64,000 nt of DNA from Cellulomonas sp. URHE0023 (GTDB taxonomy: Bacteria > Actinomycetota > Actinomycetes > Actinomycetales > Cellulomonadaceae): NCBI RefSeq assembly GCF_000688475.1, contig NZ_JIAN01000006.1:124001-188000 (forward strand). Reading direction: 5' to 3'. The notes under the pieces were generated by a model. The model saw only the letters and a list, made by a program, of their open reading frames with translations, did not search any database and was not told the DNA's origin. The first letter of the stretch is position 1, and each line of letters begins with the position of its first letter. The position numbers and the translations under genes were made by a program. Below, in pieces: positions 26,294 to 34,462 of the stretch.

Positions 26294-27340
26294 TCACCTG
26301 TGCGCGCGTTCCAGCAGGTCGTCGAGCGGCCAGGTCGTGATCACTCGGGCCGGGTTGAGACCGTGCTGCGCGGCGCGTTCGCAGCCGGCCCCGAGCCAGT
26401 CGAGCTGGCCGGGGGCGTGCGCATCCGTGTCGATCGAGAAGAGGCAGCCGGCCTCGATGGCGAGGGCCAGCAGCTCGTGCGGCGGATCGAGGCGGTCTGG
26501 CCGGCAGTTGATCTCCACGGCCACGCCGTTCTCGGCGCAGGCCTCGAAGACACGACGCGCGTCGAACTCGCTCTGCGGGCGGCTCTTGCCCTTGACCTGT
26601 CGACCCGTGCAGTGGCCCAGGATGTCCGTGCGCGGGTTGCGCACGGCCGCAAGCATCCGCTCGGTCATCGGTCCGCGGTCCATGCGCAGCTTGGAGTGCA
26701 CCGAGGCGACGACCACGTCGAGCTCGTCGAGCAGGGCCGGGTCCTGGTCCAGCTGGCCGTCGTCGAGGATGTCGACCTCGATGCCGGTGAGGACCCGGAA
26801 GGGCCCCACCACGGTGTTCAGGGCGGCGACCTGCGCCAGCTGGGCCCGCAGCCGGGCGGCCGACAGCCCGTTCGCGACCGTGAGCCGGGGTGAGTGGTCG
26901 GTGATCGCCAGGTAGTCGTGGCCGAGCTCCATCGCCGCAAGAACCATCTCCTGGATGGGCGTGGAGCCGTCGCTGGCCTCCGTGTGCGCGTGGAGGTCGC
27001 CCCGCAGCGCCTGGCGCAGGGCGCTCGCCTCGGGCGCTATGGACGACGAGGCGTACTCCTGCTCGAGCGCGTCCAGGTACTCGACCGGCTTTCCTCGGAG
27101 CACGTGCGCGACGACGTCCGCCGTGCGGGCGCCGACCGACGGCAACGTCGCCAGGGCACCCGTGGTCTCCAGGACCGCGAGACGGTTCGGGTCCTGCTTC
27201 TCGACGCTCACCGCGGCCTTGCGGAACGCCTCGCTGCGGTACGCACTGGCCTGTGCACGCTCCAGGAGGAACGCGATCCGGCGCAGTGCTGTCACGGCGT
27301 CGGCCTGACGGCCCGACGCCGAGCGGTCCGACGGGCTCAC
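26294..27340 (-). CDS. PHP-domain protein with N-terminal HhH region (PolX-like, no polymerase)
   Basis: 348 residues. The N-terminal 110 residues are helical with a helix-hairpin-helix (LATLPSVGARTADVVAHVLRG), as in the DNA-binding part of family X polymerases. From about 112 a PHP phosphoesterase follows: DLHAHTEASDG, LAITDHSPRL, VASVHSKL, GHCTGRQV and DTDAHAPGQLD supply the metal-binding His and Asp. The polymerase palm is absent. Start GTG 27340 overlaps the ku stop (GTGA), so it is coupled to Ku; the stand-alone PHP domain may process DNA 3' ends in end joining. That role is inferred from context. Confidence 0.87.
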   Translation of the reverse strand: MSPSDRSASGRQADAVTALRRIAFLLERAQASAYRSEAFRKAAVSVEKQDPNRLAVLETTGALATLPSVGARTADVVAHVLRGKPVEYLDALEQEYASSSIAPEASALRQALRGDLHAHTEASDGSTPIQEMVLAAMELGHDYLAITDHSPRLTVANGLSAARLRAQLAQVAALNTVVGPFRVLTGIEVDILDDGQLDQDPALLDELDVVVASVHSKLRMDRGPMTERMLAAVRNPRTDILGHCTGRQVKGKSRPQSEFDARRVFEACAENGVAVEINCRPDRLDPPHELLALAIEAGCLFSIDTDAHAPGQLDWLGAGCERAAQHGLNPARVITTWPLDDLLERAHR

Positions 27341-28191
27341 GACGCCTTGGACTTCCGCTTCTTCGGCGCGTCCTTCGTGGCCTTCTCCGGCTCGTCACCA
27401 CGTGCGCTGCGGGCCTTCTCGACGCTGCGCTGCAGCGCGGCCAGCAGGTCGACCACGTCGCCACCACCCTCGGAGTCGTCCTCCCCGGGCGGGACCGGAA
27501 CGGACTGCGTGTCCCCCGAGGAGACCTTGGCCTGGATCATCGCCTCGAGCGCGCCCGCGTACCGGTCCTCGTACTGCGTCGGGTCGAAGTCCGCGGCGAG
27601 CGAGTCGACGAGCGACGACGCCATCGCGAGCTCTTGAGGACGGACCGTGACCTCGTCGTCCAGGACGGGGAAGTCGACCGCCCGGACCTCGTCGGGCCAC
27701 AGCAGGGTCTGCATGACGATGACCTTGTCGCGGACCCGCAAGATCGCCATGGACTCACGCTGCCGCAGCGCGACCTTCACGACCGCCACCCGGTCGGCCT
27801 GCTCGAGCGCCCCGCGAAGCAGCGCGTACGGCTTCGCGGCGGACTTCTCCGGCTCGAGGTAGTACGTCTTCTGCAGCAGGATCGGGTCCACCTGGTCCAC
27901 CGGGACGAACTCGAGCACCTCGATCTCCCGCTCGGTGGACAAGGGCAGCGAGCGGAAGTCCTCGTCGGTGAGCACCACGAGCTCACCGTCCTCGGTCTCG
28001 TAGCCTTTGGCGATGTCGGACATCTCGACTGGCTCGCCGTCGATGCTGCAGAACTTGCGGTAGCGGATGCGGCCGCCGTCCTCTCGGTGCACCTGGTGAA
28101 GCGTCACCTCGTGCTCCCCCGTCGCCGAGTAGAGCCGCACGGGAACGTTGACCAGCCCGAAGGCGACGGAACCCTTCCAGATCGCTCGCAT
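27337..28191 (-). CDS. ku: Non-homologous end-joining protein Ku
   Basis: 284 residues. MRAIWKGSVAFGLVNVPV is the canonical bacterial Ku start, followed by the beta-barrel (RYRKFCSIDGEPVEMSDIAKG, LPLSTEREIEVLEFVPVDQV, YYLEPEKSAAKPYALL) and a Lys/Glu-rich C-terminus (EKATKDAPKKRKSKAS) that in other Ku proteins mediates DNA and LigD contacts. Forms a homodimeric ring on broken ends. ATG 28191. Co-transcribed with the PHP gene downstream and divergent from the LigD parts, with about 104 bases between them. Confidence 0.95.
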   Translation of the reverse strand: MRAIWKGSVAFGLVNVPVRLYSATGEHEVTLHQVHREDGGRIRYRKFCSIDGEPVEMSDIAKGYETEDGELVVLTDEDFRSLPLSTEREIEVLEFVPVDQVDPILLQKTYYLEPEKSAAKPYALLRGALEQADRVAVVKVALRQRESMAILRVRDKVIVMQTLLWPDEVRAVDFPVLDDEVTVRPQELAMASSLVDSLAADFDPTQYEDRYAGALEAMIQAKVSSGDTQSVPVPPGEDDSEGGGDVVDLLAALQRSVEKARSARGDEPEKATKDAPKKRKSKAS

Positions 28192-28295
28192 GGTGTGTGC
28201 TGCCTTCCGTCGTCGAGGTGCGGTGGCCCGAACCATCACGGGCACGCCTTTCACAGGGCGCGACCCGCGCGACCTTCTACCGGCAGGATGGACCC

Positions 28296-29231
28296 GTGGA
28301 GCCCATGCTCGCCACCCCCGCGACCGGACCGACGGGACTTCCGCGCGGGTCGGCGTGGGCGTTCGAGGTCAAGTGGGACGGCGTCCGGGCGATCGCGGAC
28401 ACCTCGTCGGGCGTCCTGCAGCTCTGGAGCCGCACCGAGCGCGAGATCACCCTGGCCTACCCCGAGCTGGACGGCCTGGCAGCTGTCCAGGACACGATCC
28501 TCGACGGGGAGATCGTCCTCATGGCCGACGGGATCCCGTCGTTCACCGCCCTCGCCGAGCGGATGCACGTGCGCGACGTCCGCCGCGCGGCCGCGCTGGC
28601 CGCACGTCAACCGGTGACCTTCATGGTGTTCGACGTGCTCAGGCACGCGAGCGACGACCTGACCCGGACGACGTACGACGAGCGGCGCGTGGTCCTCGAG
28701 CAGCTCGCTCTGCCCCGGAACGTGCAGCTCTCCCCCATCTATCCCGACGGTCAGGAGCTGTGGGGGGTGACGGAACAGCTCGGGCTCGAAGGTGTGGTGG
28801 CCAAGCGACGCTCGTCGACCTACCAGCCCGGCCGCCGATCCGACGACTGGGTCAAGGCGCCCCACCGTCGGACGCGCGCCGCGATCGTGTGCGGCTGGCG
28901 CCCGGAGACCACCGGGTCGGGACGGCTCGGTGCCGTGCTCTTCGGCGCGCGCGACGCGGCCGGCGCCCTGCGGTTCCTCGGACGCGCAGGCAGCGGCCTG
29001 ACCGGTCAGAAGGCGACCAGCCTGCGCAAGCTCCTGGAGGAGCACGCGCGCGCGGACTCGCCGTTCGACGAGCCGATCCCCGTCGAGGACGCGCGCGGGA
29101 CCCGCTGGGTCGACCCCGTCGTCATCGTCGACACCCTGTACCTGGCCCGAAACCCCACGGGGCGCCTGCGCCAGCCGGTGGTCCGTGGGATCCGCACCGA
29201 TACCGACGCCGACCCCTGGGAGCAGCCGTGA
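28296..29231 (+). CDS. ATP-dependent DNA ligase (LigD ligase domain, stand-alone)
   Basis: 311 residues. The adenylated Lys is in AFEVKWDGVRAI near residue 24; motif III is FMVFDVLRH and motif IV ENEG-equivalent LGLEGVVAKRRSS, with the OB-fold motif DDWVKAPHRR. This is the ligase part of LigD only. GTG 28296 lies just before EPMLATPA, the family start; CAGGAT ends 6 bases upstream, suggesting a leaderless mRNA. The polymerase domain is the next gene, overlapping by GTGA. It seals ends held by Ku. Confidence 0.9.
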   Translation: MEPMLATPATGPTGLPRGSAWAFEVKWDGVRAIADTSSGVLQLWSRTEREITLAYPELDGLAAVQDTILDGEIVLMADGIPSFTALAERMHVRDVRRAAALAARQPVTFMVFDVLRHASDDLTRTTYDERRVVLEQLALPRNVQLSPIYPDGQELWGVTEQLGLEGVVAKRRSSTYQPGRRSDDWVKAPHRRTRAAIVCGWRPETTGSGRLGAVLFGARDAAGALRFLGRAGSGLTGQKATSLRKLLEEHARADSPFDEPIPVEDARGTRWVDPVVIVDTLYLARNPTGRLRQPVVRGIRTDTDADPWEQP

Positions 29232-30106
29232 CACCAGAACGGCAGATGGTGGACGTCGAGGGCCGTTCGGTCCGCGTCAGCCACCTGGAGAAGGTCATGT
29301 ACCCGGCGACGGGGATGACCAAGGCCGAGGTCATGAACTACTCGGTCGGCATCGCACCTGCGCTGCTCGCCCAGCTCAAGGGACGGCCGGTGACGCGCAT
29401 CCGCTGGCCCGACGGTGTGGGCGGAGAGAAGTTCTTCGAGAAGAACACGCCACGCGGTGCACCCGCCTGGGTCCGTCGGCGCAAGATCCGGGCCGCCCCC
29501 GGTTCCGACGACGAGGGCGCAGAGCTGGAGCTGCCCTTCCTCGACGACCTGGCCGGGCTGGTGTGGGCGGCGAACCAGGGGGCGCTCGAGCTGCACACCC
29601 CGCAGTGGCGCGTCGGCCCGCGCGGCGCCGTCCACCACCCGGACCGGCTCGTGGTCGACCTCGACCCCGGGCCCCCGGCAGGGCTGGACGCGTGTGCCGA
29701 GGTCGCCCACCTCGTGGCCGAACGGCTGCGTGCGGACGGGCACGACGCGATCGTGCCCGTGACCTCGGGAAGCAAGGGCATGCAGCTCTACGCGCCGTTG
29801 CCGGGGACGCAGACGGTCATGGAGGTGCGCCAGTACGCCCACGACCTGGCGTACGACATCGCAGCCGAGAACTCGAAGCTCGTGGTCGCGATCATGAAGA
29901 AGGACCTGCGTGGCGGGAAGGTGCTGATCGACTGGTCGCAGAACCATCCGGCGAAGACCACGATCACGCCCTACTCGCTCCGCGGTCGGGAGTACCCGCA
30001 CGTCGCGGCACCGCGGTGGTGGGACGAGATCGGACCCGGCCTGACGCAGCTGACTCCCGACGACGTCGTCGCGCGGTACGCCGAGAGGGGCGACCCGTTC
30101 GCCTGA
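29228..30106 (+). CDS. LigD-type polymerase/primase domain protein
   Basis: 292 residues of the LigD POL (archaeo-eukaryotic primase-like) family. VVDLDPGPPAG carries the catalytic Asp pair, SGSKGMQLYAPLPG the nucleotide-binding motif, and VLIDWSQNHPAKTTITPYSL the third motif with another Asp. Fills gaps at broken ends, with a preference for ribonucleotides in other LigD enzymes. GTG 29228 overlaps the ligase stop; an ATG six codons later is possible. The 3'-phosphoesterase domain found in multidomain LigD is absent here. Confidence 0.92.
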   Translation: MTPERQMVDVEGRSVRVSHLEKVMYPATGMTKAEVMNYSVGIAPALLAQLKGRPVTRIRWPDGVGGEKFFEKNTPRGAPAWVRRRKIRAAPGSDDEGAELELPFLDDLAGLVWAANQGALELHTPQWRVGPRGAVHHPDRLVVDLDPGPPAGLDACAEVAHLVAERLRADGHDAIVPVTSGSKGMQLYAPLPGTQTVMEVRQYAHDLAYDIAAENSKLVVAIMKKDLRGGKVLIDWSQNHPAKTTITPYSLRGREYPHVAAPRWWDEIGPGLTQLTPDDVVARYAERGDPFA

Positions 30107-30139
30107 CTCCGATGGCGAGCGGTCGAGCCGTGGGGCACC

Positions 30140-30151
30140 GTATCCGGATAC
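30140..30151. promoter_or_regulatory. Perfect 12-base palindrome upstream of a leader ORF
   Basis: GTATCCGGATAC is exactly self-complementary and sits 5 bases before the GGAGGAGG ribosome site of the 24-codon frame at 30171. It could be an operator or a short RNA hairpin affecting translation. No regulator gene is adjacent. Confidence 0.4.
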
Positions 30152-30170
30152 ACCCCGGAGGAGGTCCACC

Positions 30171-30245
30171 ATGGCGCTGCCCACATCCGCCGTCCCGTCG
30201 CTCACGGCCCAGCAGGTAGGCGCCGTGCGGACGGGCGACGCGTGA
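30171..30245 (+). CDS. 24-residue leader peptide ORF
   Basis: ATG 30171 preceded by GGAGGAGGTCCACC, one of the best ribosome sites in the window, opens a 24-codon frame (MALPTSAVPSLTAQQVGAVR then TGDA). Its stop overlaps the GTG of the phosphatase gene (GTGA), so translating it would deliver ribosomes to that GTG, which has no ribosome site of its own. No stall motif or run of one amino acid is evident. Likely a coupling leader; the peptide may have no independent role. Confidence 0.5.
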   Translation: MALPTSAVPSLTAQQVGAVRTGDA

Positions 30246-31342
30246 CGGCGTCCCGACGGTCCGACGTGCGCACCAAGGGGCCGCACGTGGCGGCACGCAT
30301 CGAGAGCGCCATCGACAGGCGCATCGACGCTCGGTTGCGCCGGCGCGGCTGGACCGTCCGGGTGGAGCCCTACGCCGGCTACGGGGCCGCAGGGTGGGTT
30401 CGCGTGATGGCTCGCGCCCTGCTTGCCGCACCGATCGTCGAGGACCACGACCTGCCGGGCGCCGGCAGCTCCGCACAGGCGGGCGCACGGTCCGCGCCGG
30501 CGCTGCGCGGCTGGCGGAGCTTCGCCACGGCCCAGGTGCCCGGTGCGGTGCTCGAGGTCGCGGTCGGGGGCCGCGTCCACCGGGTCACGACCGACAGGGG
30601 CGGGTTCGTCGACGTCGTCCTGACCGCCGACCTGACGCCCGGCTGGCACGACGTCCGGATCACGTCCCAGGACGGCGCCGTCGCCATGGCCCCCGTCCAC
30701 GTCATCGCGCCCGACGTCCGGTTCGGGATCGTCAGCGACATCGACGACACCGTCATGGTCACGCGGCTTCCGCGGCCCTTCGTCGCCGCGTGGAACGTGT
30801 TCATGCGGCACGAGAACGCCCGCGAGCCGGTCCCTGGCATGTCCTCGCTCTACGCCGAGCTGGTCGACGGCGACGATCGCCTGCCGGTCGTGTACCTGTC
30901 GACCGGGGCCTGGAACGCGGCGCCGACGGTCGGTCGGTTCCTACGGCAGTTCGGCTTCCCCTCCGGGCCTCTGCTCATGACCGACTGGGGTCCGACGAAC
31001 AGCGGCTGGTTCCGCAGCGGTCCGACCCACAAGATCACCCAGCTACGGCGCCTGATGCGCGAGCTGCCGGACGTGAAGTGGGTGCTGGTCGGAGACGACG
31101 GCCAACGTGACCCGCAGATCTACGCCGGGGCCGCACAGCACCATCCCGGCCACGTGCACGCGATCCTGATCCGCCAGCTCACCTTCACCGAGCACGTCCT
31201 TGCGCACGGCGTGCCCACACCGACGACCGACTCGCTGCGGGCGGAGCTGCGGGCACAGCGAGACGGCATCCCCGTCCTGCAGGGCCCGGACGGACCGTCC
31301 ATCGCACGGCAGGTCCGGAGCCGGGGCCTCCGGCTGCGCTGA
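30242..31342 (+). CDS. App1-family phosphatidate phosphatase-like protein (DUF2183)
   Basis: 366 residues. The HAD-type motif SDIDDTVMVT at about residue 166 and VVYLSTGAWNAAPTVGRFL, then WVLVGDDGQRDPQIY, define the App1 conserved domain, whose yeast founder is an Mg-dependent phosphatidate phosphatase. The N-terminal half is a beta-rich domain with GGRVHRVTTDRGGFVDVVL. No signal peptide or membrane helix. GTG 30242 overlaps the upstream leader ORF stop. Substrate in bacteria unknown. Confidence 0.85.
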   Translation: MTASRRSDVRTKGPHVAARIESAIDRRIDARLRRRGWTVRVEPYAGYGAAGWVRVMARALLAAPIVEDHDLPGAGSSAQAGARSAPALRGWRSFATAQVPGAVLEVAVGGRVHRVTTDRGGFVDVVLTADLTPGWHDVRITSQDGAVAMAPVHVIAPDVRFGIVSDIDDTVMVTRLPRPFVAAWNVFMRHENAREPVPGMSSLYAELVDGDDRLPVVYLSTGAWNAAPTVGRFLRQFGFPSGPLLMTDWGPTNSGWFRSGPTHKITQLRRLMRELPDVKWVLVGDDGQRDPQIYAGAAQHHPGHVHAILIRQLTFTEHVLAHGVPTPTTDSLRAELRAQRDGIPVLQGPDGPSIARQVRSRGLRLR

Positions 31343-31347
31343 GGCGC

Positions 31348-31554
31348 TCAGAGGCGCTCGGGGTCGTCCCACTCGTCGCTGCTGGCGATCGCCTCGTCAT
31401 CGGCCACGAGCTCCACCGCGTGCAGGGACCGGGGCGCACGGGCCGCGTTGCCGCCGGAACGGGCGTCGGCCGAGTCCAGGTCGGCCTGCGACTGCAGCGG
31501 GTCCGCCAGGTGCTCGGCGGACGGGTCAGAGGTCAGGTCCCGGTCACGGCTCAT
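31348..31554 (-). CDS. Small acidic hypothetical protein
   Basis: 68 residues from ATG 31554: MSRDRDLTSDPSAEHLADPL, then a polar middle and LVADDEAIASSDEWDDPERL. Strongly acidic, no Cys, no hydrophobic segment, likely disordered. A longer frame to 31653 exists but runs into the mqo upstream region. No strong ribosome site. Convergent with the App1 gene, 5 bases between stops. No family recognised. Confidence 0.5.
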   Translation of the reverse strand: MSRDRDLTSDPSAEHLADPLQSQADLDSADARSGGNAARAPRSLHAVELVADDEAIASSDEWDDPERL

Positions 31555-31687
31555 GTCTTGGTTGTACCCCGCGCGTCCCCCCGATGCACGCACGAACCAC
31601 CGTTCGGGCACCCCGCACCGGAAAATGTGACGTAGGCCCGCGACGAAGATCACAGCCCCTCGGGGTAGAGGTATCTCGACGTCAACA

Positions 31688-31693
31688 TACGAT
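31688..31693 (+). promoter_or_regulatory. Leaderless -10 element for mqo
   Basis: TACGAT ends 7 bases before the GTG start of mqo, and there is no ribosome site in between, as expected when transcription begins at the start codon. The -35 region (about 31665-31670) is weak. Confidence 0.45.
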
Positions 31694-31700
31694 CGACAAC

Positions 31701-33209
31701 GTGGCGGAACACGAGAAGACAGCGGCCCTGCCCGACAAGACGGTCGACGTCGTCCTGGTCGGCGGCGGGATCATGAGCGCCACGCTGGCCGCGCTGATCA
31801 CGACCCTCGAACCCACCTGGACCGTGGAGATCCACGAGGTCCGGCCCGGTCTGGCGCAGGAGAGCACGAACGCCTGGAACAACGCGGGCACCGGCCACGC
31901 CGCACTCTGCGAGCTGAACTACACCCCCGAGCGTGCAGACGGCTCGATCGACATCAGCAAGGCCGTCGCCATCAACGAGCAGTTCGAGCTGTCGCGCGAG
32001 CTGTGGAACCACCTCGCCACCGCGAACCGCCTGCCCGACGGTGACGGCTTCCTGTCGTCGACCCCGCACATGACGTTCGTGCGCGGCGAGGCCAACGCGG
32101 ACTACCTGCGCCGGCGGTACGAGACGCTGCGCACGCACCCCCTCTTCGACGACATCGAGTTCAGCACCGACCGCGAGCAGATCGCGCAGTGGGCCCCGCT
32201 GCTCCTCGCCGACCGCGACCCGTCCGAGGTCGTCGCAGCGACGCGCTCGGCCGCCGGCACGGACGTCGACTTCGGTCGGCTGACCCGCGCGATGGTTGCC
32301 GACGCCGTGGACCGCGGCGCGCGCCTGCACCTCGAGAGCGAGGTCACCAGGCTCAGGCAGCGACGCGACGGCACCTGGAACCTGCGCATCAAGGACCGCC
32401 GGTGGAACGGGCACGTCAGGGCACGCAAGGTCCGCGCGCGGTTCGTGTTCATCGGGGCCGGCGGCGGCGCGCTGCGCCTGCTCCAGCGGTCCGGGATCCC
32501 TGAGGCGAAGGGCTTCGGCGGCTTCCCGATCAGCGGGCAGTTCCTGCGCACCACCAACCCGGAGATCATCGCCGCGCACCAGGCCAAGGTCTACGGCAAG
32601 GCGGACGTCGGCGCTCCCCCGATGTCGGTGCCCCACCTGGACGCCCGTGTGGTCGACGGCGGGTCCGCGCTCATGTTCGGCCCCTACGCCGGCTGGAGCA
32701 TGAAGTTCCTCAAGCACGGCTCCTGGACCGACCTGGTGCGATCCGTGCGACCCGGCAACCTGGTCCCGATGCTCGCGGTCGGCCTGAAGAACTCCGACCT
32801 GCTGAAGTACCTGGTCGGCGAGGTCACCGCGAACGACGCCGACCGCCTGCGCACGCTGCGCGCGTTCATGCCGAGCGCCCACCCGCGGGACTGGGAGCTC
32901 ATCACCGCAGGTCAGCGCGTCCAGGTGATCAAGCGGGACAAGAAGCTCGGCGGCGTGCTCGAGTTCGGCACCGAGCTGGTCACGTCCGCCGACGGCTCCA
33001 TCGCCGGTCTGCTCGGTGCATCGCCGGGCGCGTCGACGGCCGTCGCGACGATGCTCGACCTGCTCGACCGCTGCTTCCCGGAGCGGTCGGCGCAGTGGCA
33101 GCCGCGCCTGCGCGCGATGATGCCGAGCCTCGGCGGCGGGGCCTGGGACGAGTCCTTCGAGCTCGCGCACCTCGACGAGCTCATGGACGAGCTGCCCAGC
33201 GAGCGTTGA
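31701..33209 (+). CDS. mqo: Malate:quinone oxidoreductase
   Basis: 502 residues, the usual length. FAD motif VDVVLVGGGIMSATLAALI, then the family block AQESTNAWNNAGTGHAALCE, NYTPE, FLSSTPHMTFVRG, and C-terminal GASPGASTAVATMLDLL. Mqo is a peripheral membrane flavoprotein oxidising malate to oxaloacetate and reducing quinone, replacing or complementing malate dehydrogenase in the TCA cycle. GTG 31701 sits directly after a TACGAT -10. Identification is firm. Confidence 0.95.
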   Translation: MAEHEKTAALPDKTVDVVLVGGGIMSATLAALITTLEPTWTVEIHEVRPGLAQESTNAWNNAGTGHAALCELNYTPERADGSIDISKAVAINEQFELSRELWNHLATANRLPDGDGFLSSTPHMTFVRGEANADYLRRRYETLRTHPLFDDIEFSTDREQIAQWAPLLLADRDPSEVVAATRSAAGTDVDFGRLTRAMVADAVDRGARLHLESEVTRLRQRRDGTWNLRIKDRRWNGHVRARKVRARFVFIGAGGGALRLLQRSGIPEAKGFGGFPISGQFLRTTNPEIIAAHQAKVYGKADVGAPPMSVPHLDARVVDGGSALMFGPYAGWSMKFLKHGSWTDLVRSVRPGNLVPMLAVGLKNSDLLKYLVGEVTANDADRLRTLRAFMPSAHPRDWELITAGQRVQVIKRDKKLGGVLEFGTELVTSADGSIAGLLGASPGASTAVATMLDLLDRCFPERSAQWQPRLRAMMPSLGGGAWDESFELAHLDELMDELPSER

Positions 33210-33223
33210 GAGACGATGGGGTC

Positions 33224-33502
33224 GTGCCCCACGACTCCACCACCGCACCCGAGGCCGTCAGTGCAGAGATGCGGCGCGCCAAGCTGCGCGCCGCGACCGA
33301 GCACACGACCGTCGGTCAGGTGACGACCACCGACGACGGTCGCGTGACGATCGACTGCGCGTGCGGGATGGTGCTGAGCAACGGGCCGACGTGGTCGCTC
33401 GACGAACACATCCGACTGCACCGCGCCGAGGCACGGTTCCTGGCGCTCGCGGCCGTCGCCCCGGTGGGGATCCCCCGGCTCGTGGACTGGCCGCCGCGCT
33501 AG
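33224..33502 (+). CDS. Small hypothetical protein
   Basis: 92 residues from GTG 33224, 14 bases after mqo and probably co-transcribed. The middle has TVGQVTTTDDGRVTIDCACG, then GPTWSLDEHIRLHRAEARFL; the Cys pair CAC with two His could bind a metal, but no known domain is recognised. ATG 33269 is an alternative start. The last codon and stop overlap the convergent DUF2277 stop through a shared CTAG. Confidence 0.6.
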   Translation: MPHDSTTAPEAVSAEMRRAKLRAATEHTTVGQVTTTDDGRVTIDCACGMVLSNGPTWSLDEHIRLHRAEARFLALAAVAPVGIPRLVDWPPR

Positions 33503-33843
33503 GCGTTCGCCAGGTCGTGGTCGTGGTCGTCGTCGTGCTCATGGGGTAGCCCCAGCTCGTGAGCCCGCTCGTGCGCCTCCCGGGCCGCGATGCGCGCCTG
33601 GACCTCGGCGCGACGCAAGGGCGGCACCGTGGTCGGCGGCTGACGACGCTCGGGCAGCTCGTCGAGCAGACGGGCCGTGATGGCGGCGATCTCGGCGACG
33701 GCCGCCTCGAACGGGTCGCGTGTGTGGTCGCTGAGGGTCTGGACCCCCGTCACCTTGCGCACGTACTGGCGCGCTGCGGCGGTGATCTCCTCGGAGGTGG
33801 CGGGCGGTTCGAGCCCACGGAGCGTGGTGATGTTCCGGCACAT
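33499..33843 (-). CDS. DUF2277 family protein with His/Asp-rich tail
   Basis: 114 residues. MCRNITTLRGLEPPATSEEI is the DUF2277 signature: the CRNI start and a helical domain resembling a small DNA- or protein-binding fold (AARQYVRKVTGVQTLSD). The C-terminal LGLPHEHDDDHDHDLANA is His/Asp rich and may bind metal. ATG 33843 follows the Ogt stop by 10 bases in the same direction, so it belongs with the sigma/ogt operon. Function unknown. Confidence 0.82.
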   Translation of the reverse strand: MCRNITTLRGLEPPATSEEITAAARQYVRKVTGVQTLSDHTRDPFEAAVAEIAAITARLLDELPERRQPPTTVPPLRRAEVQARIAAREAHERAHELGLPHEHDDDHDHDLANA

Positions 33844-33853
33844 GGCACCGACG

Positions 33854-34462
33854 CTACGCGGCAGGCACCGTCGTCTCCAGGGCCAGCAGCGTGCGCTTGG
33901 CATCCGCACCCCCGACGTACTGCCCCTGCGACCCGTCCGAACGGACCACCCGGTGGCACGGCAGCACCAGGGGCAGCGGGTTGAGCGCGCACGCCGTCCC
34001 GACGGCCCGCACCGCCTTGGGGCTGCCGGCACGGCTCGCCACCTCGGCATAGCTCGCCGTCCGGCCGTAGCCGATGTCGGGCAGGTGCTCGACGACGACC
34101 CTTCGGAATCCGTGCAGCAGCCTCAGGTCCAGAGGGACGTCGAACGTGGTGCGTCGCCCCGCGAAGTACTCGTCGAGCTCGCGAGCCACGTCGTCGAGAC
34201 GCCCGGGCGCCTCCAGCACTCGGGGGCTGATGCTGTCCGAGAGCGACTGGAGGACCGCGTCGTGGTCCTGCACCGCGAACGCGACGCGGACGAGGCCGCG
34301 CTCGGTGCGCGCGAGCAGCAGCGGACCGACCGGGCTGTCGAGCGTGCGGTAGGCGACGTCGACCAGAGCCGCTCCCCGCTCGACGAGGTCCGCGTGCAGG
34401 CGCGCCAGGTCGGCCGGGTCGATGTCCCCGAGCAGGCCGGTGGGTGTGTCGTCGTCGCTCAT
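33854..34462 (-). CDS. ogt: Methylated-DNA--protein-cysteine methyltransferase
   Basis: 202 residues. The suicide active-site Cys is in VLPCHRVVRSDGSQGQYVGG, preceded by the helix-turn-helix SYAEVASRAGSPKAVRAVG with the Arg finger. N-terminal extension of about 40 residues relative to minimal Ogt. Removes O6-alkyl groups from guanine. ATG 34462 overlaps the stop of the upstream ECF sigma gene, so its synthesis is coupled to that sigma factor. Confidence 0.93.
   Translation of the reverse strand: MSDDDTPTGLLGDIDPADLARLHADLVERGAALVDVAYRTLDSPVGPLLLARTERGLVRVAFAVQDHDAVLQSLSDSISPRVLEAPGRLDDVARELDEYFAGRRTTFDVPLDLRLLHGFRRVVVEHLPDIGYGRTASYAEVASRAGSPKAVRAVGTACALNPLPLVLPCHRVVRSDGSQGQYVGGADAKRTLLALETTVPAA

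Noticed and set aside
31200-31700. Upstream extension of the mqo frame by about 167 codons
   Set aside because: It runs through the end of the App1 gene and the small acidic gene, and the extension has no Mqo-like sequence. The GTG at 31701 with a -10 before it is the better start.
33505-33545. Repeated GTC/GTG-type triplets resembling a microsatellite
   Set aside because: They are the His/Asp codons of the DUF2277 C-terminal tail on the minus strand, with irregular order and no exact tandem unit.
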